The position numbers and the translations under genes were made by a program. From Adiantum capillus-veneris (Eukaryota > Streptophyta > Polypodiopsida > Polypodiales > Pteridaceae), in assembly GCA_014529385.2 (NCBI GenBank), contig CM043943.1:102095855-102159854 (forward strand): 64,000 bases of DNA. The letters run 5' to 3'. Positions within the stretch are counted from its first letter, which is position 1; the number at the start of each line of letters is the position of its first letter. The notes beneath the pieces were generated by a model. That model was given only the letters and a program-made list of their open reading frames with translations, made no database searches and had not been told where the DNA came from. Below, in pieces: positions 1-10,895 of this stretch.

Positions 1-623
1 CTGTTTAAGGTATGCTTTCCACCAAAGCTTTGCGGTTTGTCGAAGAGGAACAACTGCAACCTTTGCTTTTGCCTCTTCAGAGAACTTCTTCAATGCAAAA
101 TAATCTTCTAACTCTTCAATCCATGCTTCGAGATCTTCACCAGTTTTCTCGATGCCATTAAACTCGTTAATCTTTGCCTTCTTGAAGACTTGCTGCAAAG
201 CTGCCCTTTCAGAATCTTCATCTGCATCTTCTTCATCACATTTCCTTCTTCCTCCTCTCCTTTCATTAGTTTCCGCTTCGCCGTCATTCCGCTCTCTTTC
301 GTGTGGACGACCTCGACGTCCATCACCACCGTTCCCATCATCATCATCTCCATCATCACCACCATCACCACCGCCGGGTGCCCCAACGCCTACACGTTTA
401 TTATTGTTTCCTGGTGGAATAGCATGGTTTCCGTCTTCCTGTTCGCCATTAATTTCCACATAGATATCAGGGTCTCGTGTTGCTTTGCCCCGTAGAGCCT
501 CAGCACGCTCCTGATTTGAAATTTCCAGATCCTCTCGTAGTCGTCAAATCAGGTCTTCTTGCTCTTTTATCTTCTTCTCGTATCCGTCCGTGTCCAGAAT
601 CAACCGCTTGCTCTGATACCAAT
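1..623 (-). pseudogene. TR-GAG gag copy 1, partial and nonsense-mutated
   Basis: N-terminal part of the gag reading frame, running off the left edge of the window. It matches copies 2 and 3 closely: a charged coiled-coil-like N-terminus, a Gly/Asp-rich stretch (GDDGDDDDGNGGDGRRG type) and the start of the Retrotrans_gag domain. A conserved Arg codon (CGA in the other copies) is TGA at 544-546 (minus strand). This is a CpG C-to-T change typical of methylated repeat DNA, so this copy cannot make full-length Gag. The frame is open through the primer-binding site into the LTR without an ATG. Confidence 0.8.
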
Positions 624-1532
624 TGTGACAGGAACCGAATAATAGAGATAGACAGCAAAACAGAGGAATAAATCTTTGTATTGATAGTGTTTGATACAAC
701 AGAGGAGCAAAATATATGGGCGCACTCCGTTGTACGGAGCTCGAACCTCCCGACCACCCCCGAGCTTCAATTCGCTTGCATGCAGCGTCTTACTCGCACT
801 CGCAGAAGAGAGATCGGTGAATCCTCCCAAAACGCACCACCCGTCCTTCTATTCTGATTTTTCCTCCAAAAGCCTGCGACCTCTCAAAATAGCCGCTTTT
901 CTATTTTTGGCGTTCGGTCGACTCGACTTGCGCGCCAATATACCTGCGAGAACAAGGTTAAAACGTAATCGCGAAGCGATCCGTAGAGATTAGATTTTTT
1001 TGTTTTGTGTTGTTTTTTTTTTTTGTAAGTCCACAAATTTTTCAGCTGTCTTCAACTGAACATAACTCCCAAACGGAGCCAAAACAGCCCAAGTCCGTCT
1101 CACACAATCTTGTTGCCCTCGCTGCGCTCTTCGACGGCTATGTGATGGAAAATTTCCATAGCCTACTCTGATTTGCTGAAAATAAACCTGCAAAACAGCA
1201 TTTTCTACAAAAACGATGCAAAAATAGCAAATCCAACTTTTTTCTTAATCTTTGGCCCTCAACGAGCATCAAAACATCAAAATCTCTAAAGACTCAAAGA
1301 ACCAAAGTTGTTCCTTATAACGCAGGCTTCAATCTCTTCATACATCACTTTTTCAAAATCCCACGTTAACACCTTCAAAAATGCCCAAAAAGTGCCTTCC
1401 GGATCAAAAAAAATTTATTGGACGAAAACAATCCACACATCCTTCTACACAGTGGACTAACTTTAAAACGACCAAAACTTCCTAGAAAACAAAATTTATT
1501 ACTAAAACAACTCAAAATCAAGTCTTGTTACA
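624..1532 (-). repeat. LTR of TR-GAG element (copy A)
   Basis: Segment between successive gag copies, bounded by TG...CA. On the minus strand it begins TGTAACAAGACTTG and ends near CCTGTCACA, next to the primer-binding site. No clear polypurine tract precedes it, so the gag-side boundary is an estimate. It contains a 6-bp stem hairpin (GATCGC-GAA-GCGATC in intact copies), a T-rich run, and an ATATAT TATA-like stretch on the minus strand close to the primer-site end (about 709-719). If that TATA is used, R plus U5 would be very short. The roughly 0.9 kb contains no credible ORF; the small frames are in different registers in different copies. Confidence 0.7.
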
Positions 1533-1568
1533 TATAATTTGTCACTCTACTTGGGAGAATGAAATGGT

Positions 1569-2852
1569 CTAAAGAGCAAACATGCTTGCGGTAGCCTCTT
1601 TATTTGGGCATTCGAACGTCTTGTGACCTTGCTCACCGCAACGAAAACATAACCCAAATCTCCTTGCTCGTTCTAGAAAAGCAGGGTCATGTTGCCACCG
1701 CAGCGGTTATCGTCTTCTTTGATTCTGATTTGCATCATTTTGACCCAAATTTTGATTGCGGTTGTTTACAGCATTCTGATTTGTACTCTGATTTCGATTG
1801 ATATTCTGATTCTGATTTGAAAAATTATTGGGTGGTCTTCTCTGATTATTTGTAAAATTCCTTCGGGGAAACTCAGTGTTTTTCTGAAAAGGCCTATTCT
1901 GCATTCTATGCCCGGTAGGTATAATTCTGCTTGGAGTAGGGTTGCGGCTCTCATACTTCACCTTCTTCTCATAATTTTCGGCCTTCGCAATAGCATCCAG
2001 AAAATCGGTAGCCCCTGCACCCTTTACTTGATAATATAGATCTTTACGCAGTCCTTCGATAAATTTGTTTGTCAACGCCTCTCCTTCTACTTCCGGTGCA
2101 TACTTGTGAAGTCGCAAAAACTTCTCCTTATACTCATGTACAGTAAGACTTGGCTCGTCCTCAGGTTGCTTCTGAAACTTGTAAAACTCCATCTTTTTAT
2201 CCATCTCATAGTGTGGAGAACAGTACCTTTTATACGCTTGCGTTTTAAATTCCTCCCAAGTGATTGGAGTAACCTTTGTTCGCTGTTTAAGGTATGCTTT
2301 CCACCAAAGCTTTGCGGTTTGTCGAAGAGGAACAACTGCAACCTTTGCTTTTGCCTCTTCAGAGAACTTCTTCAATGCAAAATAATCTTCTAACTCTTCA
2401 ATCCATGCTTCGAGATCTTCACCAGTTTTCTCGATGCCATTAAACTCGTTAATCTTTGCCTTCTTGAAGACTTGCTGCAAAGCTGCCCTTTCAAAATCTT
2501 CATCTGCATCTTCTTCATCACATTTCCTTCTTCCTCCTCTCCTTTCATTAGTTTCCGCTTCGCCGTCATTCCGCTCTCTTTCGTGTGGACGACCTCGACG
2601 TCCATCACCACCGTTCCCATCATCATCATCTCCATCATCACCACCATCACCACCGCCGGGTGCCCCAACGCCTACACGTTGATTATTGTTTCCTGGTGGA
2701 ATAGCATGGTTTCCGTCTTCCTGTTCGCCATTAATTTCCACATAGATATCAGGGTCTCGTGTTGCTTTGCCCCGCAGAGCCTCAGCACGCTCCCGATTTG
2801 AAATTTCCAGATCCTCTCGTAGTCGTCGAATCAGGTCTTCTTGCTCTTTCAT
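1569..2852 (-). CDS. gag: TR-GAG Gag protein, copy 2 (in-frame TAA before the zinc knuckle)
   Basis: Structural Gag protein of an LTR retroelement. Order: acidic/basic coiled-coil-like N-terminus, Gly/Asp-rich spacer, a Retrotrans_gag domain (includes the LWWKAYLKQRTK and EYKEKFLRLHKYAPE blocks), an Asn/Gln-rich tail (NNRNQNLGQN), then TAA at 1707-1709. Beyond it the same frame stays open for 45 codons and encodes a CCHC knuckle, CFRCGEQGHKTFEC, before TAG at 1569-1571. The chosen start is the ATG at 2850-2852, in the KKMKEQED context. It is the only in-frame ATG near the N-terminus in any copy; copies 1, 3 and 5 have ATA. Upstream the frame is open into the LTR without ATG. I infer that Gag would lack its knuckle unless the stop is read through. 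Confidence 0.75.
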
Positions 2853-2905
2853 CTTCTTCTCGTATCCGTCCGTGTCCAGAATCAACCGCTTGCTCTGATA
2901 CCAAT

Positions 2906-3810
2906 TGTCACAGGAACCGAATAATAGAGATAGACAACAAAACAGAGGAATAAATCTTTGTATTGATAGTGTTTGATACAACAGAGGAGCAAAATATATG
3001 GGCGCACTCCGTTGTACGGAGCTCGAACCTCCCGACCACCCCCGAGCTTCAATTCGCTTGCATGCAGCGTCTCACTCGCACTCGCAGAAGAGAGATCGGT
3101 GAATCCTCCCAAAACGCACCACCCGTCCTTCTATTCTGATTTTTCCTCCAAAAGCCTGCGACCTCTCAAAATAGCCGCTTTTCTATTTTTGGCGTTCGGT
3201 CGACTCGACTTGCGCGCCAATATACCTGCGAAACAAGGTTAAAACGTGATCGCGAAGCGATCCGTAGAGGATAGATTTTTTTGTTGTGTTGTTTTTTTTT
3301 TTGTAAGTCCACAAATTTTTCAGCTGTCTTCAACTGAACATAACTCCCAAACGGAGCCAAAACAGCCCAAGTCCGTCTCACACAATCTTGTTGCCCTCGC
3401 TACGCTCTTCGACGGCTATGTGATGGAAAATTTCCATAGCGTACTCTCATTTGCTGAAAATCAACCTGCAAAACAGCATTCTCTACAAAAACGATGCAAA
3501 AACAGCAAATCCAACTTTTTTCTTAATCTTTGGCCCTCAACGAGCATCAAAACATCAAAATCTCTAAAGACTCAAAGAACCAAAGTTGTTCCTTATAACG
3601 CAGGCTTCAATCTCTTCATACATCACTTTTTTAAAATCCCACGTTAACACCTTCAAAAATGCCCAAAAAGTGCCTTCCTGATCAAAAAAAATTTATTGGA
3701 CGAAAACAATCCACACATCCTTCTAAACAGTGGACTAACTTTAAAACGACCAAAACTTCCTAGAAAAAAAAATTTATTACTAAAACAACTCAAAATCAAG
3801 TCTTGTTACA
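2906..3810 (-). repeat. LTR of TR-GAG element (copy B)
   Basis: Second LTR of the array, closely matching 624-1532. The end beside the primer site reads TGTCACAGG on the plus strand; the other end is TGTTACA. The perfect hairpin GATCGC-GAA-GCGATC is at 3248-3262. The minus-strand primer-binding site TGGTATCAGAGC lies just outside, at about 2892-2903. Confidence 0.7.
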
Positions 3811-3846
3811 TATAATTTGTCACTCTACTTGGGAGAATAAAATGGT

Positions 3847-5219
3847 CTAAAGAGCAAACATGCTTGCGCTAGCCTCTTTATTTGGGCATTCGAACGTCTT
3901 GTGACCTTGCTCATCGCAACGAAAACATAACCCAAATCTCCTTGCTCGTTCTAGAAAAGCAGGATCATGTTGCCACCGCAGTGGTTATCGTCTTCTTTGA
4001 TTCTGATTTGCATCATTTTGACCCAAATTTTGATTGCGGTTGTTTACAGCATTCTGACCCAAATTTTGATTGCGGTTGTTTACAACATTCTGATTTGTAC
4101 TCTGATTTCGATTAATATTCTGATTCTGATTTGAAAAATTATTGGGTGGTCTTCTCTGATTATTTGTAAAATTCCTTTGGGGAAACTCAGTGTTTTTCTG
4201 AAAAGGCCTATTCTGCATTCTATGCCCGGTAGGTATAATTCTGCTTGGAGTAGGGTTGCGGCTCTCATACTTCACCTTCTTCTCATAATTTTCGGCCTTC
4301 CCAATAGCATCCAGAAAATCGGTAGCCCCTGCACCCTTTACTTGATAATATAGATCTTTACGCAGTCCTTCGATAAATTTGTTTGTCAACGCCTCTCCTT
4401 CTACTTCCGGTGCATACTTGTGAAGTCGCGAAACCTTCTCCTTATACTCATGTACAATAAGACTTGGCTCGTCCTCATGTTGCTTCTGAAACTTGTAAAA
4501 CTCCATCTTTTTATCCATCTCATAGTGTGGAGAACAGTACCTTTTATACGCTTGCGTTTTAAATTTCTCCCAAGTGATTGGAGTAACCTTTGTTCGCTGT
4601 TTAAGGTATGCTTTCCACCAAAGATTTGCGGTTTGTCGAAGATGAACAACTGCAACCTTTGCTTTTGCCTCTTCAGAGAACTTCTTCAATGCAAAATAAT
4701 CTTTTAACTCTTCAATCCATGCTTCGAGATCTTCACCAGTTTTCTCGATGCCATTAAACTCGTTAATCTTTGCCTTCTTGAAGACTTGCTGCAAAGCTGC
4801 CCTTTCAAAATCTTCATCTGCATCTTCTTCATCACATTTCCTTCTTCGTCCTCTCCTTTCATTAGTTTCCGCTTCGCCGTCATTCCGCTCTCTTTCGTGT
4901 GGACGACCTCGACGTCCATCACCACCGTTCCCATCATAATCATCTCCATCATCACCACCATCACCACCGCCGGGTGCCCCAACGCCCACACGTTGATTAT
5001 TGTTTCCTGGTGGAATAGCATGGTTTTCGTCTTCCTGTTCGCCATTAATTTCCACATAGATATCAGGGTCTCGTGTTGCTTTGCCCCGCAGAGCCTCAGC
5101 ACGCTCCCGATTTGAAATTTCCAGATCCTCTCGTAGTCGTCGAATCAGGTCTTCTTGCTCTTTTATCTTCTTCTCGTATCCGTCCGTGTCCAGAATCAAC
5201 CGCTTGCTCTGATACCAAT
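3847..5219 (-). pseudogene. gag: TR-GAG gag copy 3 (no ATG near the start, in-frame TAA)
   Basis: Same Gag architecture as copy 2, with an uninterrupted frame from the primer-site region to TAA at 3985-3987. It then continues in frame for 45 codons through the CCHC knuckle to TAG at 3847-3849. The position that is ATG in copy 2 is ATA here, so no in-frame ATG lies near the N-terminus. The Asn/Gln-rich tail carries two copies of a 12-residue, 36-bp unit (VNNRNQNLGQNA type), where copy 2 has one. Several substitutions separate it from copy 2, for example in the LIVHEYKEKVSRLHKY region. It could be translated only from a non-AUG codon or after recombination. Confidence 0.7.
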
Positions 5220-6807
5220 TCTCACAGGAACCGAATAATAGAGATAGACAGCAAAACAGAGGAATAAATCTTTGTATTGATAGTGTTTGATACAACAGAG
5301 GAGCAAAATATATGGGCGCACTCCGTTGTACGGAGCTCGAACCTCCCGACCACCCCCGAGCTTCAATTCGCTTGCATGCAGCGTCTCACTCGCACTCGCA
5401 GAAGAGAGATCGGTGAATCCTCCCAAAACGCACTACCCGTCCTTCTATTCTGATTTTTCCTCCAAAAGCCTGCGACCTCTCAAAATAGCCGCTTTTCTAT
5501 TTTTGGCGTTCGGTCGACTCGACTTGCGCGCCAATATACCTGTGAGAACAAGGTTAAAACATGATCGCGAAGCGATCCGTAGAGGTTAGATTTTTTTGTT
5601 TTGTATTGTTTTTTTTGTTTATAAGTCCACAAATTTTTCAGTTGTCTTCAACTGAACATAACTCCCAAACGGAGCCAAAACAGCCCAAGTCCGTCTCACA
5701 CAATCTTGTTGCCCTCGCTGCGCTCTTCGACGGCTATGTGATGGAAAATTTCCATAGCCTACTTTGATTTGCTGAAAATCAACCTGCAAAACAGCATTTT
5801 CTACAAAAACGATGCAAAAACAGCAAATCCAACTTATTTCTTAATCTTTGGCCCTCAACGAGCATCAAAACATCAAAATCTCTAAAGACTCAAAGAACCA
5901 AAGTTGTTCCTTATAACGCAGGCTTCAATCTCTTCATACATCACTTTTTCAAAATCCCACGTTAACACCTTCAACAGAGGGGCAAAATATATGGGCGCAC
6001 TCCGTTGTACGGAGCTCGAACCTCCCGACCACCCCCGAGCTTCAATTCGCTTGCATGCAGCGTCTCACTCGCACTCGCAGAAGAGAGATCGGTGAATCCT
6101 CCCAAAATGCACCACCCGTCCTTCTATTCTGATTTTTCCTCCAAAAGCCTGCGACCTCTCAAAATAGTCGCTTTTCTATTTTTGGCGTTCGGTCGACTCG
6201 ACTTGCGCGCCAATATACCTGCGAGAACAAGGTTAAAACGTGGTCGCGAAGCGATCCGTAGAGGTTAGATTTTTTTGTTTTGTGTTGTTTTTTTTTTTTG
6301 TAAGTCCACAAATTTTTCAGCTGTCTTCAACTGAACATAACTCCCAAACGGAGCCAAAACAGCCCGAGTTCGCCTCACACAGTCTTGTTGCCCTCGCTGC
6401 GCTCTTCGACGGCTATGTGATGGAAAATTTCCATAGCCTACTCTGATTTGCTGAAAATCAACCTACAAAACAGCATTTTCTACAAAAACGATGCAAAAAC
6501 AGCAAATCCAACTTTTTTCTTAATCTTTGGCCCTCAACGAGCATCAAAACATCAAAATCTCTAAAGACTCAAAGAACCAAAGTTGTTCCTTATAACGCAG
6601 GCTTCAATCTCTTCATACATCACTTTTTCAAAATCCCACGTTAACACCTTCAAAAATGCCCAAAAAGTGCCTTCCGGATCAAAAAAAATTTATTGGACGA
6701 AAACAATCCACACATCCTTCTACACAGTGGACTAACTTTAAAACGACCAAAACTTCCTAGAAAAAAAATTTTATTACTAAAACAACTCAAAATCAAGTCT
6801 TGTTACA
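5220..6807 (-). repeat. TR-GAG LTR with internal tandem duplication
   Basis: An LTR starting at 5220 (terminal sequence degraded to TCTCACA) runs to about 5974, inside the CCTTCAA segment. It then jumps back to the CAACAGAGGNGCAAAATATATGGG segment that lies about 80 bp inside an LTR, and runs again to its normal end, TGTTACA, at 6807. The result is about 1.5 partial LTRs in tandem. The join shares only CAA, consistent with microhomology-mediated or template-switch joining. The two halves differ at several positions, so this is not a simple assembly echo. Confidence 0.75.
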
Positions 6808-6843
6808 TATAATTTGTCACTCTACTTGGGAGAATGAAATGGT

Positions 6844-7466
6844 CTAAAGAGCAAACATGCTTGCGGTAGCCTCTTTATTTAGGCATTCGAACGTCTTGTG
6901 ACCTTGCTCACCGCAACGAAAACATAACCCAAATCTCCTTGCTCGTTCTAGAAAAGCAGGATCATGTTGCCACCGCAGCGGTTATCGTCTTCTTTGATTC
7001 TGATTTGCATCATTTTGACCCAAATTTTGATTGCGGTTGTTTACAGCATTCTGACCCAAATTTTGATTGCGGTTGTTTACAGCATTCTGATTTGTACTTT
7101 GATTTCGATTGATATTCTGATTCTGATTTGAAAAATTATTGGGTGGTCTTCTCTGATTATTTGTAAAATTCCTTCGGGGAAACTCAGTGTTTTTCTGAAA
7201 AGGCCTATTCTGCATTCTATGCCCGGTAGGTATAATTCTGCTTGGAGTAGGGTTGCGGCTCTCATACTTCACCTTCTTCTCATAATTTTCGGCCTTCGCA
7301 ATAGCATCCAGAAAATCGGTAGCCCCTGCACCCTTTACTTGATAATATAGATCTTTACGCAGTCCTTCGATAAATTTGTTTGTCAACGCCTCTCCTTCTA
7401 CTTCCGGTGCATACTTGTGAAGTCACAAAAACTTCTCCTTATACTCATGTACAGTAAGACTTGGCT
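6844..7466 (-). pseudogene. gag: TR-GAG gag copy 4, N-terminal part lost
   Basis: C-terminal part of the same Gag: end of the Retrotrans_gag domain, an Asn/Gln-rich tail with two 36-bp units, the shared TAA at 6982-6984, and the CCHC knuckle frame to TAG at 6844-6846. On the plus strand homology stops abruptly after ACTTGGCT at 7466, where chromovirus pol sequence begins. About half of Gag, the primer site and the adjoining LTR are missing on that side. Confidence 0.8.
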
Positions 7467-10400
7467 GCCCATGTTAAATTTCCTGAAAGGAGAATCTCCT
7501 TTAAGTTCAGGGAAAAGGACATGTATATAGATGCTAGGGAGATGGGTAACACCATCCCCATTGTACATACACCAGCTTTCAACAAGTCAATAAAGAGCTC
7601 TATTTCTGTGTACATGATTTTTGTTAAAGATTCTCAAAATGAACCTAATGCTTTAGCAAAAGAAAATAAAAGCAACCAAAAGGAATTAGAGTTATCCAAT
7701 TTTCTCAAGGGGTTTCAAGATGTCTTTATTGACGACATCCCTTCTGAGCTACCTCCTAAACGAGGTAATGACGACCATGCAATTGAACTTCTTCCAGGAA
7801 GTTCACCGCCTAACAAACCTCCTTATAGAGTTTCTCAAGCTCAACAAGAGGAGATTATGCGGCAAGTGCATGAGTTAATTGAGAAGGGCATGGTTAGGCC
7901 TAACTCATCTCCATTTTGCTCACCTGTGCTATTAGTGCAAAAGAAAGACGGCACATATCGTATGTGTGTCGACTATAGAGCACTAAATAGGATCACTATC
8001 AAGAATAGGTTTCCCGTTCCACGGGTAGAAGACCTATTTGATAAGCTACAAGGATCGACCTACTTCAGTAGGATTGACCTAAAAAGTGGCTATCATCAAA
8101 TAAGGATAGTTGATCAAGACATTGTAAAGACCGCATTTCGTACTACATTTGGTCTTTACGAATACATTGTCATGCCTTTTGGCTTGACTAATGCACCAGC
8201 CACATTTAACCGCTTGATGGAGAAGCTGTTCAGACCTCATCGAACCTTCACTGGAGTGTTCTTTGATGATATTATCATCTACTCTAATTCATTAGAGGAA
8301 CATAAGCAACACCTCCAGGTAATATTTCAAGTTTTAAGAGAGAATAAACTTTATGTTAATCGAAAGAAAAGTGAATTTTTCTTGCAAGAGATTCAATATT
8401 TAGGTCACATTATCTCTCAAGATGGAATCCAAATGGATCCATCCAAGTTAGAGGTAATAAAAGGATGGCCTAAACCCAGGAATCTTCATGAACTAAGAAG
8501 CTTTATAGGTATGTGTGCATACTATAGACGCTTCATAGAAAAGTTCTCACAAATTGCGGGACCATTACATGACCTAACAAAGAAAAATGTTAGGTATACG
8601 TGGTCTGCTAAGGAGAACAATGCTTTCGAAAAGCTTAAAGAAAAGCTTATCTCTCAACCTGTGCTTACACTACCGGATCTCTCAAAACCATTTGAGGTCC
8701 AATGTGATGCTTGTGGTGATTGCCTTGGGGCTGTTTTGCTCCAAGAAGGGCACGCCATAGGCTATGAGAGTCGAAGGCTCGACCCTGTTGAGCAAGCTCT
8801 AGGCATATACGAAAAAGAACTCCTTGCAGTTCTACATGCCTTAGACTCATGGAAGCACTATTTATTGGGGACTCCTTTCATTCTGCGAACGGATCACCAA
8901 AGTCTTAAGTACTTCATGACGCAGACCAAGCTCTCCGACAAACAAATGAGGTGGGCAAATTTCCTTTTGCAATTTCATTTTCATATTGCTCACATTGCTG
9001 GCAAGCATAATCAAGTAGCCGATGCACTCTCAAGACGACCGAGAGTGAATGCGGTTTCCATAGCAACTCACAATGATCTATCTTTAATGATAGATGAGTA
9101 TGCTATTGATCCCGATTTTAGAGATGTGATTTCAGCCCTTGCCTTAGGGAAGAAAGAAGAACCATTTACTTTACAAGATGGTTATCTTCTCTATGGCAAT
9201 AGACTATGCGTTACTAACTCACTACGTGAGAAAGTAATGTATGAATCTCATGCTCCCCCATATGCGGGGCATAGAGGGATTCAGTCTACCCTAAAGGGAA
9301 TTGAAACATATTTCTATTGGCCTACCATGAAAGTGAACATACATGAGTATGTTTCCAAATGTGTGGTATGTCAAAAGACAAAATTTGATAGAGGGAAGCA
9401 ACTTGGATTGCTTCAACCCTTGCCAATCCCTAATTCACCATGGGAGAGCATATCCATGGATTTTATCTTTGGATTGCCTAAGTCTATCCATGGGAATACG
9501 GGAATATGGACGATAGTAGACAGGTTCAGTAAACAAGCTCATTTTATACCTGTCAAAAAGACTATCAAAGCCCATCAAATGGCAACCCTCTTCATTTCAC
9601 AAATTTTCAAGTACCATGGCTTGCCAATGTCCATAGTGTCGGATAGAGATCCTAGAATGACCAGTAATTTCTGGAAGGGTCTCTTTGAGAATTTAGGAAC
9701 AAGGCTAAACTTCTCTTCGGCCTATCATCCACAAACTGATGGCCAAAGTGAAATAGCTAACCTAACTATTCTCGATCTACTAAAAGCCTATGTAACGGAA
9801 GTAGATCAAAGATCCCAATGGGAGAAGTACTTACCCTTAGTAGAGTATGCTTACAATAACACTGTACATACTTCTACAGGAAAAGCACCTTTCGAGGTAA
9901 TTGAGGGAAGATCAAAAAGTCCCTTGCTACTTAAGGTACATGGGAAGATCTTCGCTGCAGATGAGTATAGCCGAGACCTACAAGAATCTTTCCAAAAGAT
10001 TAAGGATGCTATCTCTATCTCACAGCAAAGGCAAAAGGCTGCTGCTGACAAGCACAGAAGAGCCCAAGCCTTTAAAGAAAACGATTGGGTCTTGTTAAAG
10101 TTTCCCAAGGCTAGATTAAGGCACACGACGGGCAAGAATCCTACGGGCCACCAAAAGTACTATGCTAAACTAGCAAAAAGGTACTATGGTCCCTTCCAGA
10201 TTCTTAGGCCAATCAATGAGATGGCCTATCAACTTAAGTTGCCCAATCATTGGCTCATACACAATGCTTTTCATGTGAGCCTCTTAAAGCCTTACAAAGG
10301 AGAGCCACCTCAAGAACCAACTATTGAAGACCCACCGGAGATCGAGGACCACGAGGAGGTGCTGCAGCCCGAGTCCATTCTCCGACATGAAGACAAGGTA

Positions 10401-10538
10401 TTAAGAGGCGGTAAGACTATCCGACGATATCTTATTAAGTTTAAGAATTATCCTTTTGAAGATGCTAGATGGATGCAAGGCATACAATTAAAGGATAACC
10501 TAAACCTTGTCAATGCTTACAATGCCTCCCAAGAGTAA
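7464..10538 (+). pseudogene. pol: Chromovirus pol, 5'-truncated copy (RT, RNase H, integrase, chromodomain)
   Basis: Open frame of about 1025 codons, almost identical to residues 626-1649 of the complete polyprotein at 12906-17855. It lacks 5' LTR, leader, Gag and protease; its first in-frame ATG is at 7520, before the RT domain. RT, RNase H, zinc-binding HHCC, DDE integrase, GPY/F and chromodomain-like C-terminus are all present without stops. From 7464 to 12488 I count seven base differences from the 14781-19805 copy, including Asn/Ser in the RT N-terminus (MVRPNSSPF) and Ser/Asn before the FWKGLF integrase segment. Upstream DNA is TR-GAG gag, joined through a 5-base overlap, TGGCT. With its own promoter and start lost, I infer it is not expressed as polyprotein. 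Confidence 0.9.
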
Positions 10539-10895
10539 GCAAATGTACAAAATGTTAAAAATGAACAAAAATTTTTGTCTTATAAGACTCTCTTTTTCTT
10601 TATTTGTGCACAAAAATGAAGTAGTATGCATGCTTAGATCAAGTTTGCGGAGACGACGTCTCCCGAACACCAAGTAGAGCTTGTCACTCTACTATGGAAG
10701 ACTGATAGGACTAATGTGCAGACATGCTTGCGGCAGCCTCAGGCTCTCAAGCGCCAAATGGACTAGTCATCCATTATGGAATGATGTCGTAGGGTAACAT
10801 AGGGATCCTCTACCCGCTAAGAAAAGGACTCATGCATATGCTTTATCTTCTCTACACCATAGTCGAGGACGACTATGATTTCAAGAGAGAGGTAA
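10539..10895 (+). other. Chromovirus 3' untranslated region with three hairpins and PPT
   Basis: Region between the pol stop and the LTR. Three perfect inverted repeats are visible: GGAGAC-GAC-GTCTCC (10649-10663), AGTAGAG-N7-CTCTACT (10673-10693) and CATAGTCG-AGGA-CGACTATG (10858-10877). The purine run AAGAGAGAGG (10883-10892) just before TGTCATAATA is the best polypurine-tract candidate, and I use it to place the LTR start at 10896. A second possible start is TGTGGGGAAG at 10958. Around 10685-10740 there is a block that resembles, in the opposite element orientation, the 3' end of the TR-GAG gag region. Confidence 0.6.

Larger units (their letters stand above)
1..7465 (-). mobile_element. 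Tandem array of gag-only LTR retroelement (TR-GAG type), left part
   Basis: Head-to-tail array read on the minus strand. It alternates a gag region of about 1.37 kb with a putative LTR of about 0.91 kb, with a period of about 2.28-2.31 kb. Order on the plus strand: partial gag copy 1, LTR, gag copy 2, LTR, gag copy 3, LTR with internal duplication, partial gag copy 4. Each complete LTR/gag boundary carries TGGTATCAGAGC on the minus strand, two bases from the LTR end. This matches the 3' end of initiator tRNA-Met and fixes the orientation. No protease, RT or integrase lies between LTRs, so I infer a non-autonomous gag-bearing terminal-repeat element multiplied by recombination or template switching between LTRs. 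The array is cut at 7462-7466 by chromovirus sequence and resumes at 19806. Confidence 0.85.

Noticed and set aside
152-495. Plus-strand open frames rich in Ser/Pro over the gag copies (repeated in each unit)
   Set aside because: They are antisense shadows of the Gly/Asp-rich part of Gag, repeated only because gag is repeated, and have no domain of their own.
690-993. Open frames in both strands of the TR-GAG LTR
   Set aside because: They change length between LTR copies through indels and most lack an ATG start, so they look like chance frames in non-coding LTR.
7461-7520. Start of the truncated chromovirus pol at 7461
   Set aside because: That codon is TTG created at the junction with TR-GAG sequence; the first in-frame ATG is at 7520.
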